55,453 nucleotides of DNA from a virus: the IMG/VR virus record IMGVR_UViG_3300023171_000001, positions 1-55,453 of that record; one strand, written 5' to 3'. The notes beneath the pieces are model-generated. The model was not told the DNA's origin. It searched no databases and was given only the letters and a program-made list of their open reading frames with translations. Below are positions 48,054-54,811 of this stretch, piece after piece. The translations under genes were made by a program, and so were the position numbers. The number at the start of each line of letters is the position of its first letter. The first letter of the stretch is position 1.

Positions 48054-49671
48054 ATCCTTTTGATTTTTTATTTATGTCCCAAATTGATTTGTAAATTTCG
48101 TTTTGATAATCGTCGGCCTTTGCGATCAACTGAAGGTATACAGGTGAAGCACTGCGGAAAACTGGGTTTGGAAAGTGTTTTAATTTGGTGGTGCATTTTT
48201 CACCAGTATTTGGGTGTAAAAGATTTACAAAGGTTTCCCCGTCAGTGATACTAAACCCTGTAATTACACCTCGAAAATTATTGTAATGGCATTGTACTAT
48301 GTCACCCTTTTCAAAGGTCAGTGTGGCAGTTTCTGGTACCACTGGCGAAGGTTTAGATTCGTCGGGAACTTCAATAAACAAGGCTTCCCTACGTGAAAAA
48401 TTTTGCAGCAAATCAAAAAGATACTTTGTGTAACCTATAGGGGTTCGTTTTCCTGTAGAATCAGTTATAACAATATCTTGACTATTCCAGTCAAGATTAA
48501 ATGCAACTGATTTTTCATTACCTTTTGGGAAGTTACGGACATAAATAGAAGTCGGCCTGTAGTTACCAATAATGTCAACAAAAGCTTTGTATGACGACAT
48601 AAGCCCGTCAGGGAATAGTATAATTTGCTTTGGCGGGTTCGCTGGTGCTTCTTTGGTCGCTGGCTTAACTTCAAAATACTTTTCATTGTCCACTAAAATG
48701 TATAGGTTTTTGTGGCCTTCATCTTGTCTTATATCGTGAAAGAATTCAGTATAAGATTGAAAAATAGAAATTTGATTAAAAAGCTTTTTATCAATCTTTA
48801 ATTTTCCAGATTCATTTTCAAGTATTTCAACAACTGGGTTGATTTCAAGTTTATTGAAAATGTATTTAGGTTTCGTTTTAAGACACATTATAAAATGCTT
48901 AATTAATATTTCTTCATGGCTGTCAAACAAAAACACCTTAGTTTGATTTGCTTCTGCCAGTTCAGCTTTTTCAAGTTCGTCAGCAAATGATTCTACTTTT
49001 TCAAGTTCTTCTTCAGAAGGATTGATTTTTGCAGGCCAAACATAAAGCGTTTTCATGTCATAGTCTTTTTCCAGGTCTTTGTATAACCCATAAATTGACC
49101 CTGTTTTGTTGCCTTTTTTATCGTTGTTTAAAATATATTCAATAACTTCTTCATCTATGTATTGAAGGATTTCGGCAACAACATAGTCTTCTTCCTTGTC
49201 GGTAAATATCAACCCTGGTTGTATTGTTAGAATTGTATTGACGAAATCCAAAGCTGTGTCTACTTTCCTTTTCTTCAAAAGGTAAATACGTTGTTCAGGC
49301 ATTCTTTCAGGCTCAATATTTTCTTCAGCTTCTGGGATATTGTTGTAAGGTGCTGGTTCAATCTTTTCGTCGTTGCCTGTGATATTGATATTGAAGAAGA
49401 CTTTCCCCAGATCGTACAACCCGTTAATATTCTTATACAAGTGTTCTAAGGTTGAAGCCCTATTAGTCGAAGAAACACCGCCTTTTGTTATGGTATAATC
49501 AATGCTGTCTTCCTTCATACTGATCTGTACAACTTCCTTTACATCCCCGTTAATATCCTCAATCCAAAGAACGGTTGGTTCGTGTTCTTTCAATCGGTGA
49601 ATTGCGGTTAAAAGTGGTGGTGTGCGTGCCGTCGCACCTTCTGCTTTGTCTACTAGATAAATTCTTTCCAT
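48016..49671 (-). CDS. Large multi-repeat protein 1 with shared C-terminal domain
   Basis: The 551-residue product has four repeats of about 85-95 residues (about 3-95, 128-212, 245-327, 349-435). Each starts with a strand such as RIYLV, RIYLL, KVFLF or QIILF, continues with a helix and a Pro-x-x-[LIF] strand, and ends in a helix (LYKNI, LYKDL, FFHDI, LFDLL) and a final strand. Residues about 452-530 are a compact domain, G-D-I-V-Q-C then F-R-G-V-I-T, K-H-F and YLQLIAKADDYQN. The 49702 gene encodes a paralogue. I know no family that covers it. Confidence 0.8.
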   Translation of the reverse strand: MERIYLVDKAEGATARTPPLLTAIHRLKEHEPTVLWIEDINGDVKEVVQISMKEDSIDYTITKGGVSSTNRASTLEHLYKNINGLYDLGKVFFNINITGNDEKIEPAPYNNIPEAEENIEPERMPEQRIYLLKKRKVDTALDFVNTILTIQPGLIFTDKEEDYVVAEILQYIDEEVIEYILNNDKKGNKTGSIYGLYKDLEKDYDMKTLYVWPAKINPSEEELEKVESFADELEKAELAEANQTKVFLFDSHEEILIKHFIMCLKTKPKYIFNKLEINPVVEILENESGKLKIDKKLFNQISIFQSYTEFFHDIRQDEGHKNLYILVDNEKYFEVKPATKEAPANPPKQIILFPDGLMSSYKAFVDIIGNYRPTSIYVRNFPKGNEKSVAFNLDWNSQDIVITDSTGKRTPIGYTKYLFDLLQNFSRREALFIEVPDESKPSPVVPETATLTFEKGDIVQCHYNNFRGVITGFSITDGETFVNLLHPNTGEKCTTKLKHFPNPVFRSASPVYLQLIAKADDYQNEIYKSIWDINKKSKGYEEIEKWAKGKS

Positions 49672-49701
49672 GTTTTTGATTTTGATTGATTGTTAAGACA
49701 A

Positions 49702-51315
49702 TTATTTATTTGAATCGCCAAAAACCGCCATGTAAGCGGCATTTTGATAGTCTTCTGCTTTCGCTATTAGTTGTAAATATTTTGGATATAGAAAATCCTT
49801 CCTAAAATGCTTTGAATGCGTTACACAAGTCTTTCCGCTTTTCGGGTCACGAAGAAATATTTCCACGTTTTCAAATTCTGTACCGTCTTCAGAATCGCCA
49901 AACTTTGTGATTATACCTCTGAAGTTGTGAAAATGACAGTGTACAACGTCGCCAACTTCAAAATAATGCGGGATTCTGCCAACTTTTGAAAGTTCCTTCT
50001 GACCTTTTAGGAATTCTTGAAGCTTTTCGGAATCTATGGTTAAATCAAATTCTAAAGTTTCTATTCGCTTCCTGGTTGGTTTAAATTTAGGTTTTTCAAT
50101 CGGTGGTAGTGGTTTGAGAATCTCTGAAAAATCGTTCAAATGAGAAATTACCTTTTTAGGTTTCGGCACAGGTTCAGAAAATTCTTGTATTTCTTCAATG
50201 ATTTCTTCAGGACTATCTTGCAACCTAAGCCTGTTTGTTCTCCTGGCCTCACGCTTTTCTTCTTTCTCCTTTTCGGTAGCTTTGACTTTATTGGCTTTCT
50301 CCCTGGCTTCCGCTTCTTCACGTTCTTTGGCTTCTTCTTCACGCACACGTTTTTTAAGTTCTTCTTCTTCCTTTTTGAAGTCGGCATGGTATTGTTTTAG
50401 CGGATAAACCAGGTAATAGAATTGCATTAGGTTGAATTCGGCAGAACCGTAAACATTATGATAGAAATCAGTAAAGCTGTCAATATATTCGGCTTTGGTT
50501 TCGTTTTCAATGAATCGAACCTGGTCTTCAGTGATTTCCTTAATCATGTATACCAGTTTAGCGTTTTTGGAAGCATCTGAAAATATTTCTTCAGGCAAGT
50601 ATTTCTTCAAGCTATGCTTTAAAATATCGCTTCCCAGTTCGTGCGTTAACCGTGGCTTAGGAAAGATGAATTCTTTCTTTTTGGTCGCAGCTTTTTCACG
50701 GTCTTCAACGAATATTTCAGTCTTGACCCAAATGTGGGTTATCTCTGAACAAACTTCATTAAACCACTTAAATAAATCACTGTACGATTCTTGATAGACC
50801 AAACCCGCTGTCTGTCTATAAACAACCCTTTCGTCATTGATTTCTAAAACGTCAGCAATTTTATATTCCTTGAATTTACTTTTGGATATATCACAAAAAA
50901 TCTCTTTTGGTAGCAATGTTTTTAACTTTTGCTCGGTTTCAATATCAAAATAATCCTTTGTTTTTCTTCTTTTAACGTCGTTTCCTATTCCAGTGACAAA
51001 ATACATACTTTCAAAAAGATATTTCTTTGTATAATCACCTTCCTGAACTTCTTCTTCAGGCACGTTAATAAATAGCGTATAGAAATAACTAAGAGTTAGA
51101 AGCTTTCTAACAAATTCGTCTTTTTGTGCTGAAACTGTTTCACTGGAATTTCTGCCAGCACAAAAGCGTATAGTGTTTTGATTATAACCAAAAATTGAAA
51201 AAGTCGGGTGTTCGGTATCTGGAACAGAAAAGATTTCTACAGGCTTATATTTATAAAGCTTTTCCAAAAAGTATTTCGGTTCTGGCTTTGTCGGGTCAAA
51301 CAAGTAAACTTTCAT
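49702..51315 (-). CDS. Large multi-repeat protein 2 with coiled coil and shared C-terminal domain
   Basis: The 537-residue product has three repeats (about 1-87, 99-200, 215-305) of the same plan as in the neighbouring gene (KVYLF, KYLFE, EFIFP starts; F-x-x-L/F-x-N/K-x-V/I ends). A highly charged Glu/Lys/Arg coiled coil (about 311-365) and a proline-rich linker follow. The C-terminal domain (about 452-535) has G-D-V-V-H-C, F-R-G-I-I-T, K-H-F and YLQLIAKAEDYQN, nearly identical to its paralogue. The stop and neighbour start are 30 bases apart, so the two are probably co-transcribed. Confidence 0.8.
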   Translation of the reverse strand: MKVYLFDPTKPEPKYFLEKLYKYKPVEIFSVPDTEHPTFSIFGYNQNTIRFCAGRNSSETVSAQKDEFVRKLLTLSYFYTLFINVPEEEVQEGDYTKKYLFESMYFVTGIGNDVKRRKTKDYFDIETEQKLKTLLPKEIFCDISKSKFKEYKIADVLEINDERVVYRQTAGLVYQESYSDLFKWFNEVCSEITHIWVKTEIFVEDREKAATKKKEFIFPKPRLTHELGSDILKHSLKKYLPEEIFSDASKNAKLVYMIKEITEDQVRFIENETKAEYIDSFTDFYHNVYGSAEFNLMQFYYLVYPLKQYHADFKKEEEELKKRVREEEAKEREEAEAREKANKVKATEKEKEEKREARRTNRLRLQDSPEEIIEEIQEFSEPVPKPKKVISHLNDFSEILKPLPPIEKPKFKPTRKRIETLEFDLTIDSEKLQEFLKGQKELSKVGRIPHYFEVGDVVHCHFHNFRGIITKFGDSEDGTEFENVEIFLRDPKSGKTCVTHSKHFRKDFLYPKYLQLIAKAEDYQNAAYMAVFGDSNK

Positions 51316-51337
51316 ATTGATTGCTTTTAAATGGTGA

Positions 51338-51359
51338 AAGCCTGGTGTGTACCAGGCTT
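51338..51359 (-). other. Perfect hairpin without T-run
   Basis: AAGCCTGGT and ACCAGGCTT pair perfectly around a four-base loop, between the stop codon of the 51365 gene and the start of the large repeat-protein gene (51315). On the minus strand no run of T follows (TTTCACCATTT), so it may be an mRNA processing or stability element or a weak attenuator rather than a terminator. Confidence 0.6.
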
Positions 51360-51364
51360 ATAAA

Positions 51365-51658
51365 TTATAAAGATTCTAGTTCCATTTCCAGTAGAACCAG
51401 TTCGGCTTTGTGGAGGACAATTAAAGCTTCTACAAAGTGCATTGCCAAATCTTTGAACGGCTGTGTTTTGATTTCAAAATAATAAGAAGAACTATCAGAA
51501 ATTGAAACGCCAGTAACACGGGTTGATTTTACACTTGTCCTTTGTTCGTCGTCAATTTTTTCGGGTTCGTTGAAAGATTCTAACAGCTGAAGAATACTTT
51601 TCTTTCTGTCAATGTGGGCATTAACTTCTAATGCCCGTTTTAATGATGCTGGTTTCAT
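51365..51658 (-). CDS. Hypothetical helical protein
   Basis: Unrecognised 97-residue protein with two helical segments (SLKRALEVNAHIDRKKSILQ; AMHFVEALIVLHKAELVLLE) around a beta-rich centre (TRVTGVSISDSSSYYFEI). It lies downstream of a small gene at 51672 and is probably co-transcribed with the large repeat proteins from the promoter at 51865. Confidence 0.68.
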   Translation of the reverse strand: MKPASLKRALEVNAHIDRKKSILQLLESFNEPEKIDDEQRTSVKSTRVTGVSISDSSSYYFEIKTQPFKDLAMHFVEALIVLHKAELVLLEMELESL

Positions 51659-51671
51659 TGATATTTTGATT

Positions 51672-51833
51672 TTAAATTGTTACTGAATAAATACTAGCCT
51701 CCCCGTAAAAGGTCGCTTCTTTGGCCGTAAAAAAAATGCTGGTGGTTTTTAGGAACTTGCGTTTTTGCGGTTCCTTCTGGTTTGCAAGATTGCAAAGTTG
51801 TATTGCAATGCTGCGTTTTTGCGTGTTGCTCAT
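51672..51833 (-). CDS. 53-residue hypothetical protein
   Basis: A short frame reading MSNTQKRSIAIQLCNLANQK, then a basic stretch and F-T-A-K-E-A-T-F-Y-G. It is the first gene after the operator-promoter at 51865, has the shared AAACGAAAAAAGAAC leader immediately before its ATG, and ends 14 bases before the next gene. Leader and spacing support its being real. Function unknown. Confidence 0.6.
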   Translation of the reverse strand: MSNTQKRSIAIQLCNLANQKEPQKRKFLKTTSIFFTAKEATFYGEASIYSVTI

Positions 51834-51864
51834 GTTGTTCTTTTTTCGTTTTGTAATAATGAAA

Positions 51865-51895
51865 CAAAGTAAGTCAAAAAAGAATTACAAGTCAA
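51865..51895 (-). promoter_or_regulatory. Leftward promoter with GTAA/TTAC operator
   Basis: On the minus strand TTG (51895-51893), 20 bases, then TTACTTTG (51872-51865). The inverted repeat GTAAGT-N8-AATTAC (plus-strand 51869-51888) overlaps the -7 element, with the same spacer CAAAAAAG as the site at 54464. It should drive the small gene at 51833 and the large repeat proteins. Confidence 0.7.
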
Positions 51896-51904
51896 GCTTT
51901 TTTG

Positions 51905-51936
51905 TAAAAAAAATAACCAGGTGGCGGCCTGGTTAT
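51905..51936 (-). terminator. Leftward intrinsic terminator
   Basis: ATAACCAGG and CCTGGTTAT form a nine-base perfect stem around TGGCGG; a run of eight T follows on the minus strand. It ends the transcript that carries the caspase-like gene and lies directly upstream of the next promoter. Confidence 0.88.
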
Positions 51937-51948
51937 CTGCGAAGCTTG

Positions 51949-52458
51949 TTATTTTTTTAAATCCAAAAAAATCATTGTAAAGTCAGCTTCTGATTTTCTG
52001 GATTTTACTATTTTTAGATAGTCTGGATTCTCGGTTTTCAATACTTCCTTGATTTCATCTAAATTATAATTCTTGCCATTTATGTACCTATTTCCTTTTG
52101 TAGAATGAAAGCCATAAACATGAAAACTTGGGTTAAATCTTGAAAGCTGGCATATTTTCAAAAACGTTTCAGTGTTGTTAAGATGTAAGCAGCCATAAGC
52201 ATCAAAAGCAAGTTTTTCTTCCTTAATGGGTTTGACTTCCTTGTTAGGATTTTCTTCAGAAAACTGTTTTTCATAGTACAATACAGAAAGCCGTGCATAT
52301 TCTTCTGGGTCAATCAAGTCACGCTTAAAAAGCCAATCCTTAAAGCTTATTCTTTGCGGGTGCAACATTATCCCGTCTGACATAATGAATTCACTTTGAT
52401 ACATCGAACGAAGAATTAATTCCAAAGATTTTGAGTAATTAAAGGTTGTTTCACGCAT
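51949..52458 (-). CDS. Hypothetical protein next to caspase-like gene
   Basis: Unrecognised 169-residue protein: an N-terminal helical part (YSKSLELILRSMYQSEFIMS, EYARLSVLYYEKQFSEENPN) and a beta/alpha end with FHVYGFHSTKGNRYINGKNY. It overlaps the caspase-like gene by 8 bases, so it could be its partner or substrate (inference). Confidence 0.68.
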   Translation of the reverse strand: MRETTFNYSKSLELILRSMYQSEFIMSDGIMLHPQRISFKDWLFKRDLIDPEEYARLSVLYYEKQFSEENPNKEVKPIKEEKLAFDAYGCLHLNNTETFLKICQLSRFNPSFHVYGFHSTKGNRYINGKNYNLDEIKEVLKTENPDYLKIVKSRKSEADFTMIFLDLKK

Positions 52459-52984
52459 GATTTTCGGGTTGATAAATGTTTTCTAAATTAAAATTACAGA
52501 CCGCATTGTGAAGGTCTTTTGCATAGAAATTGTAAATTTCCTTCATGTTTACATCAAACAATAAGTAAAGGTGTAATGATGTAGCGAACCAGGCATTTGA
52601 TTCTTCAATTTCTTTGGTGTTACATGGTACTGAAAGGGTAAATGCTTCTTCCCATTCTGAAATAATCATACCTGTGTACAAAGGACTATTCAACTTGTAT
52701 TTTTCAACGAATGCATTTGCATTACACCAGATACAAACACAAATCTTTGTCCTAAGCAGCTGCACGAAACTTGAATCAATTAAGGTTCTCCTTTGATAGT
52801 CACCGCACAAACCCTTTTCATAGCCATGACCTAAAAAAACAATTCTATCATACTGGGAAATGATTTTTCTAAGCTTTCCCCGACTGATTTTATTATCAGT
52901 AATGCGATCAAAAAATAAACCCTGGTAGGCTTTCATTAGAAAGTCTGTACTTTCATCTTTGGGGTGAATTATCAGGGTTTTCAT
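52451..52984 (-). CDS. Caspase-like (CHAT/C14-type) protein
   Basis: The 177-residue product starts with a strand MKTLIIHP, then a helix and DRIVFLGHGYEKGLCG with His53, and ICVCIWCNANAF with Cys87 at the end of a strand, then TGMIISEWEEA. A strand ending in G-H-G and the next strand ending in a Cys before a loop is the catalytic dyad layout of caspase-like peptidases. The protein is single-domain, and similar phage and plasmid proteins in Bacteroidota are unstudied as far as I know. Protease activity is an inference from this pattern. Confidence 0.68.
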   Translation of the reverse strand: MKTLIIHPKDESTDFLMKAYQGLFFDRITDNKISRGKLRKIISQYDRIVFLGHGYEKGLCGDYQRRTLIDSSFVQLLRTKICVCIWCNANAFVEKYKLNSPLYTGMIISEWEEAFTLSVPCNTKEIEESNAWFATSLHLYLLFDVNMKEIYNFYAKDLHNAVCNFNLENIYQPENHA

Positions 52985-53220
52985 ATTATCTCGAATTCTT
53001 CAATTGATAATTTACTTGTTTGGTTCTGAAAAAAATACGGGTCGTGTTTGCTTGTTGCCTTCCAGCGTTCCCGCTTTGGGTTGTCTGATAGCCTGGAATT
53101 ATCTTCTTCAACACGAATTAAAATCCTTTTCTGTGCGTCTTCAAGCTTGTAGAAAAAGGGTTGTTCATACATTGGTGCATCATAAGGCATTTCTTCAGAA
53201 ATTGCATAAATCTTTTCCAT
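52981..53220 (-). CDS. Hypothetical small protein
   Basis: Unrecognised 79-residue, polar and charged protein (AQKRILIRVEEDNSRLSDNP) with no motif. It overlaps the caspase-like gene by 4 bases. A perfect 14-base palindrome lies just upstream of its start. Confidence 0.62.
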   Translation of the reverse strand: MEKIYAISEEMPYDAPMYEQPFFYKLEDAQKRILIRVEEDNSRLSDNPKRERWKATSKHDPYFFQNQTSKLSIEEFEII

Positions 53221-53230
53221 TTTGATATTA

Positions 53231-53244
53231 ACCTAATATTAGGT
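53231..53244. promoter_or_regulatory. Perfect 14-base palindrome
   Basis: ACCTAATATTAGGT is a perfect palindrome between the stop codon at 53257 and the start at 53220. It may be a protein-binding site or, in RNA, part of a weak hairpin. It is unlike the GTAA/TTAC sites and has no second copy that I can see. Confidence 0.4.
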
Positions 53245-53256
53245 CTATGTTTAAAG

Positions 53257-53517
53257 TTAAATAAAATACAGGCATGGAAAACCGTTCTGAACATACAAGT
53301 GAATTGTCGCAAATCCTGGTAGGTTTCTGACCAGCTTATTACAAACAAATACGTTTTCATAGCCTTCTTTTTGCTTAAACTGAACTGTAACGGCCTGGCC
53401 TAATTCTGGGGCATCGTCTTGAAAGTTTTGCACTGTGACGTTGAAAGGTGCAATTGTTTCGTCTTTTGAAAATGTCGCAAGGTACATTTCGAGTAATTTT
53501 GTTTCTCTGGGTGTCAT
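53257..53517 (-). CDS. Hypothetical small beta-rich protein
   Basis: Unrecognised 86-residue protein: a short N-terminal helix (RETKLLEMYLATFS), then beta strands (QAVTVQFKQK, FVCNKLVRNLPGFATIHLYV). No known family. Confidence 0.65.
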   Translation of the reverse strand: MTPRETKLLEMYLATFSKDETIAPFNVTVQNFQDDAPELGQAVTVQFKQKEGYENVFVCNKLVRNLPGFATIHLYVQNGFPCLYFI

Positions 53518-53532
53518 TGGTATGAAAGATTA

Positions 53533-53553
53533 AAGCCCTCACTGGGAGGGCTT
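53533..53553 (-). terminator. Leftward hairpin, weak terminator
   Basis: AAGCCCTC and GAGGGCTT pair perfectly around ACTGG. On the minus strand it is followed by TTTAATCTTTC, a poor T-run. It lies just below the stop of the 53558 gene and may allow partial read-through. Confidence 0.6.
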
Positions 53554-53557
53554 GAAA

Positions 53558-54076
53558 TTATTTGATTAAAAATCTATAATGTGGCTTCTGAATATCACCC
53601 CAGGCAAGGATTGTGAAGGCGTGAACCGTTTTTGTACCGTCGCTTACAAAACAATCAAGGTTTTGATTTAGAAAGTTTGTTGTGATTGACAAAACTTTGT
53701 CAGTGAAAAGGCCTTTTTGTACTATGCGATAGGTTAATTTCTCAATTGACGCTTTATAATGTTCTTCCCCGTTCTTGACCTCTTTTTCGACAAATGCAGC
53801 TTCACCCATTTTTGAAAGCCTCCAAGATTTGCTTCTTAATGCGTCACCAGCTTTTGAAATTGTCCTGTAGCTTTCACGAACACCTGTAAGTTTGAAATTA
53901 TAGTTTACAGTTACCCCGTGTTTCTCTAACCATTCCTGATTCGTATAATTGGCAAGTGATTTATATCTTGCAAATTCTTTAATGGCGTGTTCTGCTACTT
54001 TCACCAGATACAAAGCTTTGAAATCCTGGGTTTGCTTAATAATCTGGTTGTAGATTGGTAATTCTTTTTCGTTCAT
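53558..54076 (-). CDS. Hypothetical protein
   Basis: Unrecognised 172-residue protein with a helical N terminus (QTQDFKALYLVKVAEHAIKE), and W-L-E-K-H-G-V-T-V-N-Y then W-R-L-S-K-M-G-E-A-A in the middle. The end is beta-rich and contains FTILAWGDIQKPHYRFLIK. It is flanked by hairpins on both sides, so its expression is probably tuned separately. Confidence 0.7.
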   Translation of the reverse strand: MNEKELPIYNQIIKQTQDFKALYLVKVAEHAIKEFARYKSLANYTNQEWLEKHGVTVNYNFKLTGVRESYRTISKAGDALRSKSWRLSKMGEAAFVEKEVKNGEEHYKASIEKLTYRIVQKGLFTDKVLSITTNFLNQNLDCFVSDGTKTVHAFTILAWGDIQKPHYRFLIK

Positions 54077-54088
54077 TGTAGTAAGTAT

Positions 54089-54107
54089 AAAAAGGGGCTT
54101 TCACCCC
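54089..54107 (-). terminator. Weak leftward terminator after the first leftward gene
   Basis: On the minus strand GGGG and CCCC form a short stem around six bases, followed by five T. It lies 6 bases beyond the stop of the 54113 gene. With only four base pairs it would terminate partially. Confidence 0.5.
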
Positions 54108-54112
54108 GTAGA

Positions 54113-54376
54113 TTAATAAGCTAATTGTGAAAGGTAATTGTAACAAGCAATTGCATCCGCAAAAGCGTCTTCAATGAAAGAAACGATTTCTTCAATCGTT
54201 GTGCTTTCTGTGATATTTGCGAAGTCTGAAAACGGCATTACATCACCGTTTGATATAGAAGAAGGATATTCAACTACAACGTTATTGTCTACTAACTCGC
54301 AAACAAATCCGTCTACTGAAGAAAGATTAAATTCTACTTGATTTTTTGCTTCTTGAAATAATGTAATTGCGTTCAT
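54113..54376 (-). CDS. Hypothetical protein, first leftward gene of control region
   Basis: The 87-residue product is acidic and mostly helical (LFQEAKNQVEFNLSSVDGF, TIEEIVSFIEDAFADAIACY). It is the divergent partner of the XRE regulator gene, has the shared AAACGAAACAAGAAC leader immediately before its ATG at 54376 and is driven by an operator-covered promoter. No DNA-binding motif is apparent. An antirepressor or regulator partner role is possible from position only. Confidence 0.7.
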   Translation of the reverse strand: MNAITLFQEAKNQVEFNLSSVDGFVCELVDNNVVVEYPSSISNGDVMPFSDFANITESTTIEEIVSFIEDAFADAIACYNYLSQLAY

Positions 54377-54402
54377 GTTCTTGTTTCGTTTAAATGATGA
54401 TA

Positions 54403-54433
54403 CAAAGTAAGTCAATTAATACTTACAAGTCAA
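54403..54433 (-). promoter_or_regulatory. Leftward control promoter with perfect GTAAGT/ACTTAC operator
   Basis: On the minus strand TTG (54433-54431), 20 bases, then TTACTTTG (54410-54403). The operator GTAAGT-N8-ACTTAC (54407-54426) is the only perfect copy, which makes it the likely high-affinity site. It controls the leftward arm from 54376. Confidence 0.75.
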
Positions 54434-54463
54434 GGAATATTTGATTTATTTTTCAAAATAAAT

Positions 54464-54483
54464 GTAATTCAAAAAAGTATTAC
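54464..54483. promoter_or_regulatory. Middle GTAA/TTAC operator of the control region
   Basis: GTAATT-CAAAAAAG-TATTAC has the same half-sites and 8-base spacer as the promoter-linked sites but no obvious promoter of its own. It starts 57 bases from the operator at 54407 and 34 from the one at 54498, giving a three-site array between divergent promoters. Confidence 0.6.
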
Positions 54484-54490
54484 ATTTTAC

Positions 54491-54522
54491 TTGTTTTGTA
54501 AGTCTGTTTTTGTTTACATTTG
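54491..54522 (+). promoter_or_regulatory. Rightward control promoter with GTAA/TTAC operator
   Basis: TTG (54491-54493), 21 bases, then TACATTTG (54515-54522), a perfect TAnnTTTG. Operator GTAAGT-N8-GTTTAC (54498-54517) overlaps the spacer and -7 element. It drives the XRE regulator gene and, across the contig junction, the early rightward arm; binding of the product here would be autoregulation. Confidence 0.72.
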
Positions 54523-54562
54523 CAAAATAAAAAAAGTAATTACCAATCTTAAAATCAATTTC

Positions 54563-54811
54563 ATGGAAAAAACAATTCCTATGCCGCCAAATGGGGCATA
54601 TCTTAATGAATTCGCTTCAGCTATTCGTGCTGAAGAAGAACTTTCACAAGCAGAAATGGCCAGGAAGTTAGGATTGAGTGCAAGACAAACCTATTACAAT
54701 ATTGAAACAGGACGCAAAGCAATGGGTTTGAACTTCCTGTCTAAAATTTGCAAAACGTTTGGGTATTCGATTTCTATCACGATTAAAAAAGACGAAAATG
54801 AAGGCAGCTAA
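54563..54811 (+). CDS. XRE-family HTH transcriptional regulator
   Basis: The 82-residue product has a five-helix HTH domain at about residues 13-72: EFASAIRAEEELSQAEMARK, LGLSARQTYYNIETGRKAMG and LNFLSKICKTFGYSISI. The Q-A-E-M-A-R and Y-Y-N-I-E-T-G-R positions are those of lambda-repressor-type recognition. It is small and has no extra domain, so it is more Cro-like than a LexA-type repressor. It lies 40 bases behind an operator-covered promoter. It is the obvious candidate to bind the six GTAA/TTAC sites (inference). Confidence 0.88.
   Translation: MEKTIPMPPNGAYLNEFASAIRAEEELSQAEMARKLGLSARQTYYNIETGRKAMGLNFLSKICKTFGYSISITIKKDENEGS

Noticed and set aside
51721-51960. Rightward open frame over the leader and promoter at 51833-51895
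   Set aside because: It is antisense to a small leftward gene, its promoter and a terminator; the protein is rich in Phe/Arg without pattern.
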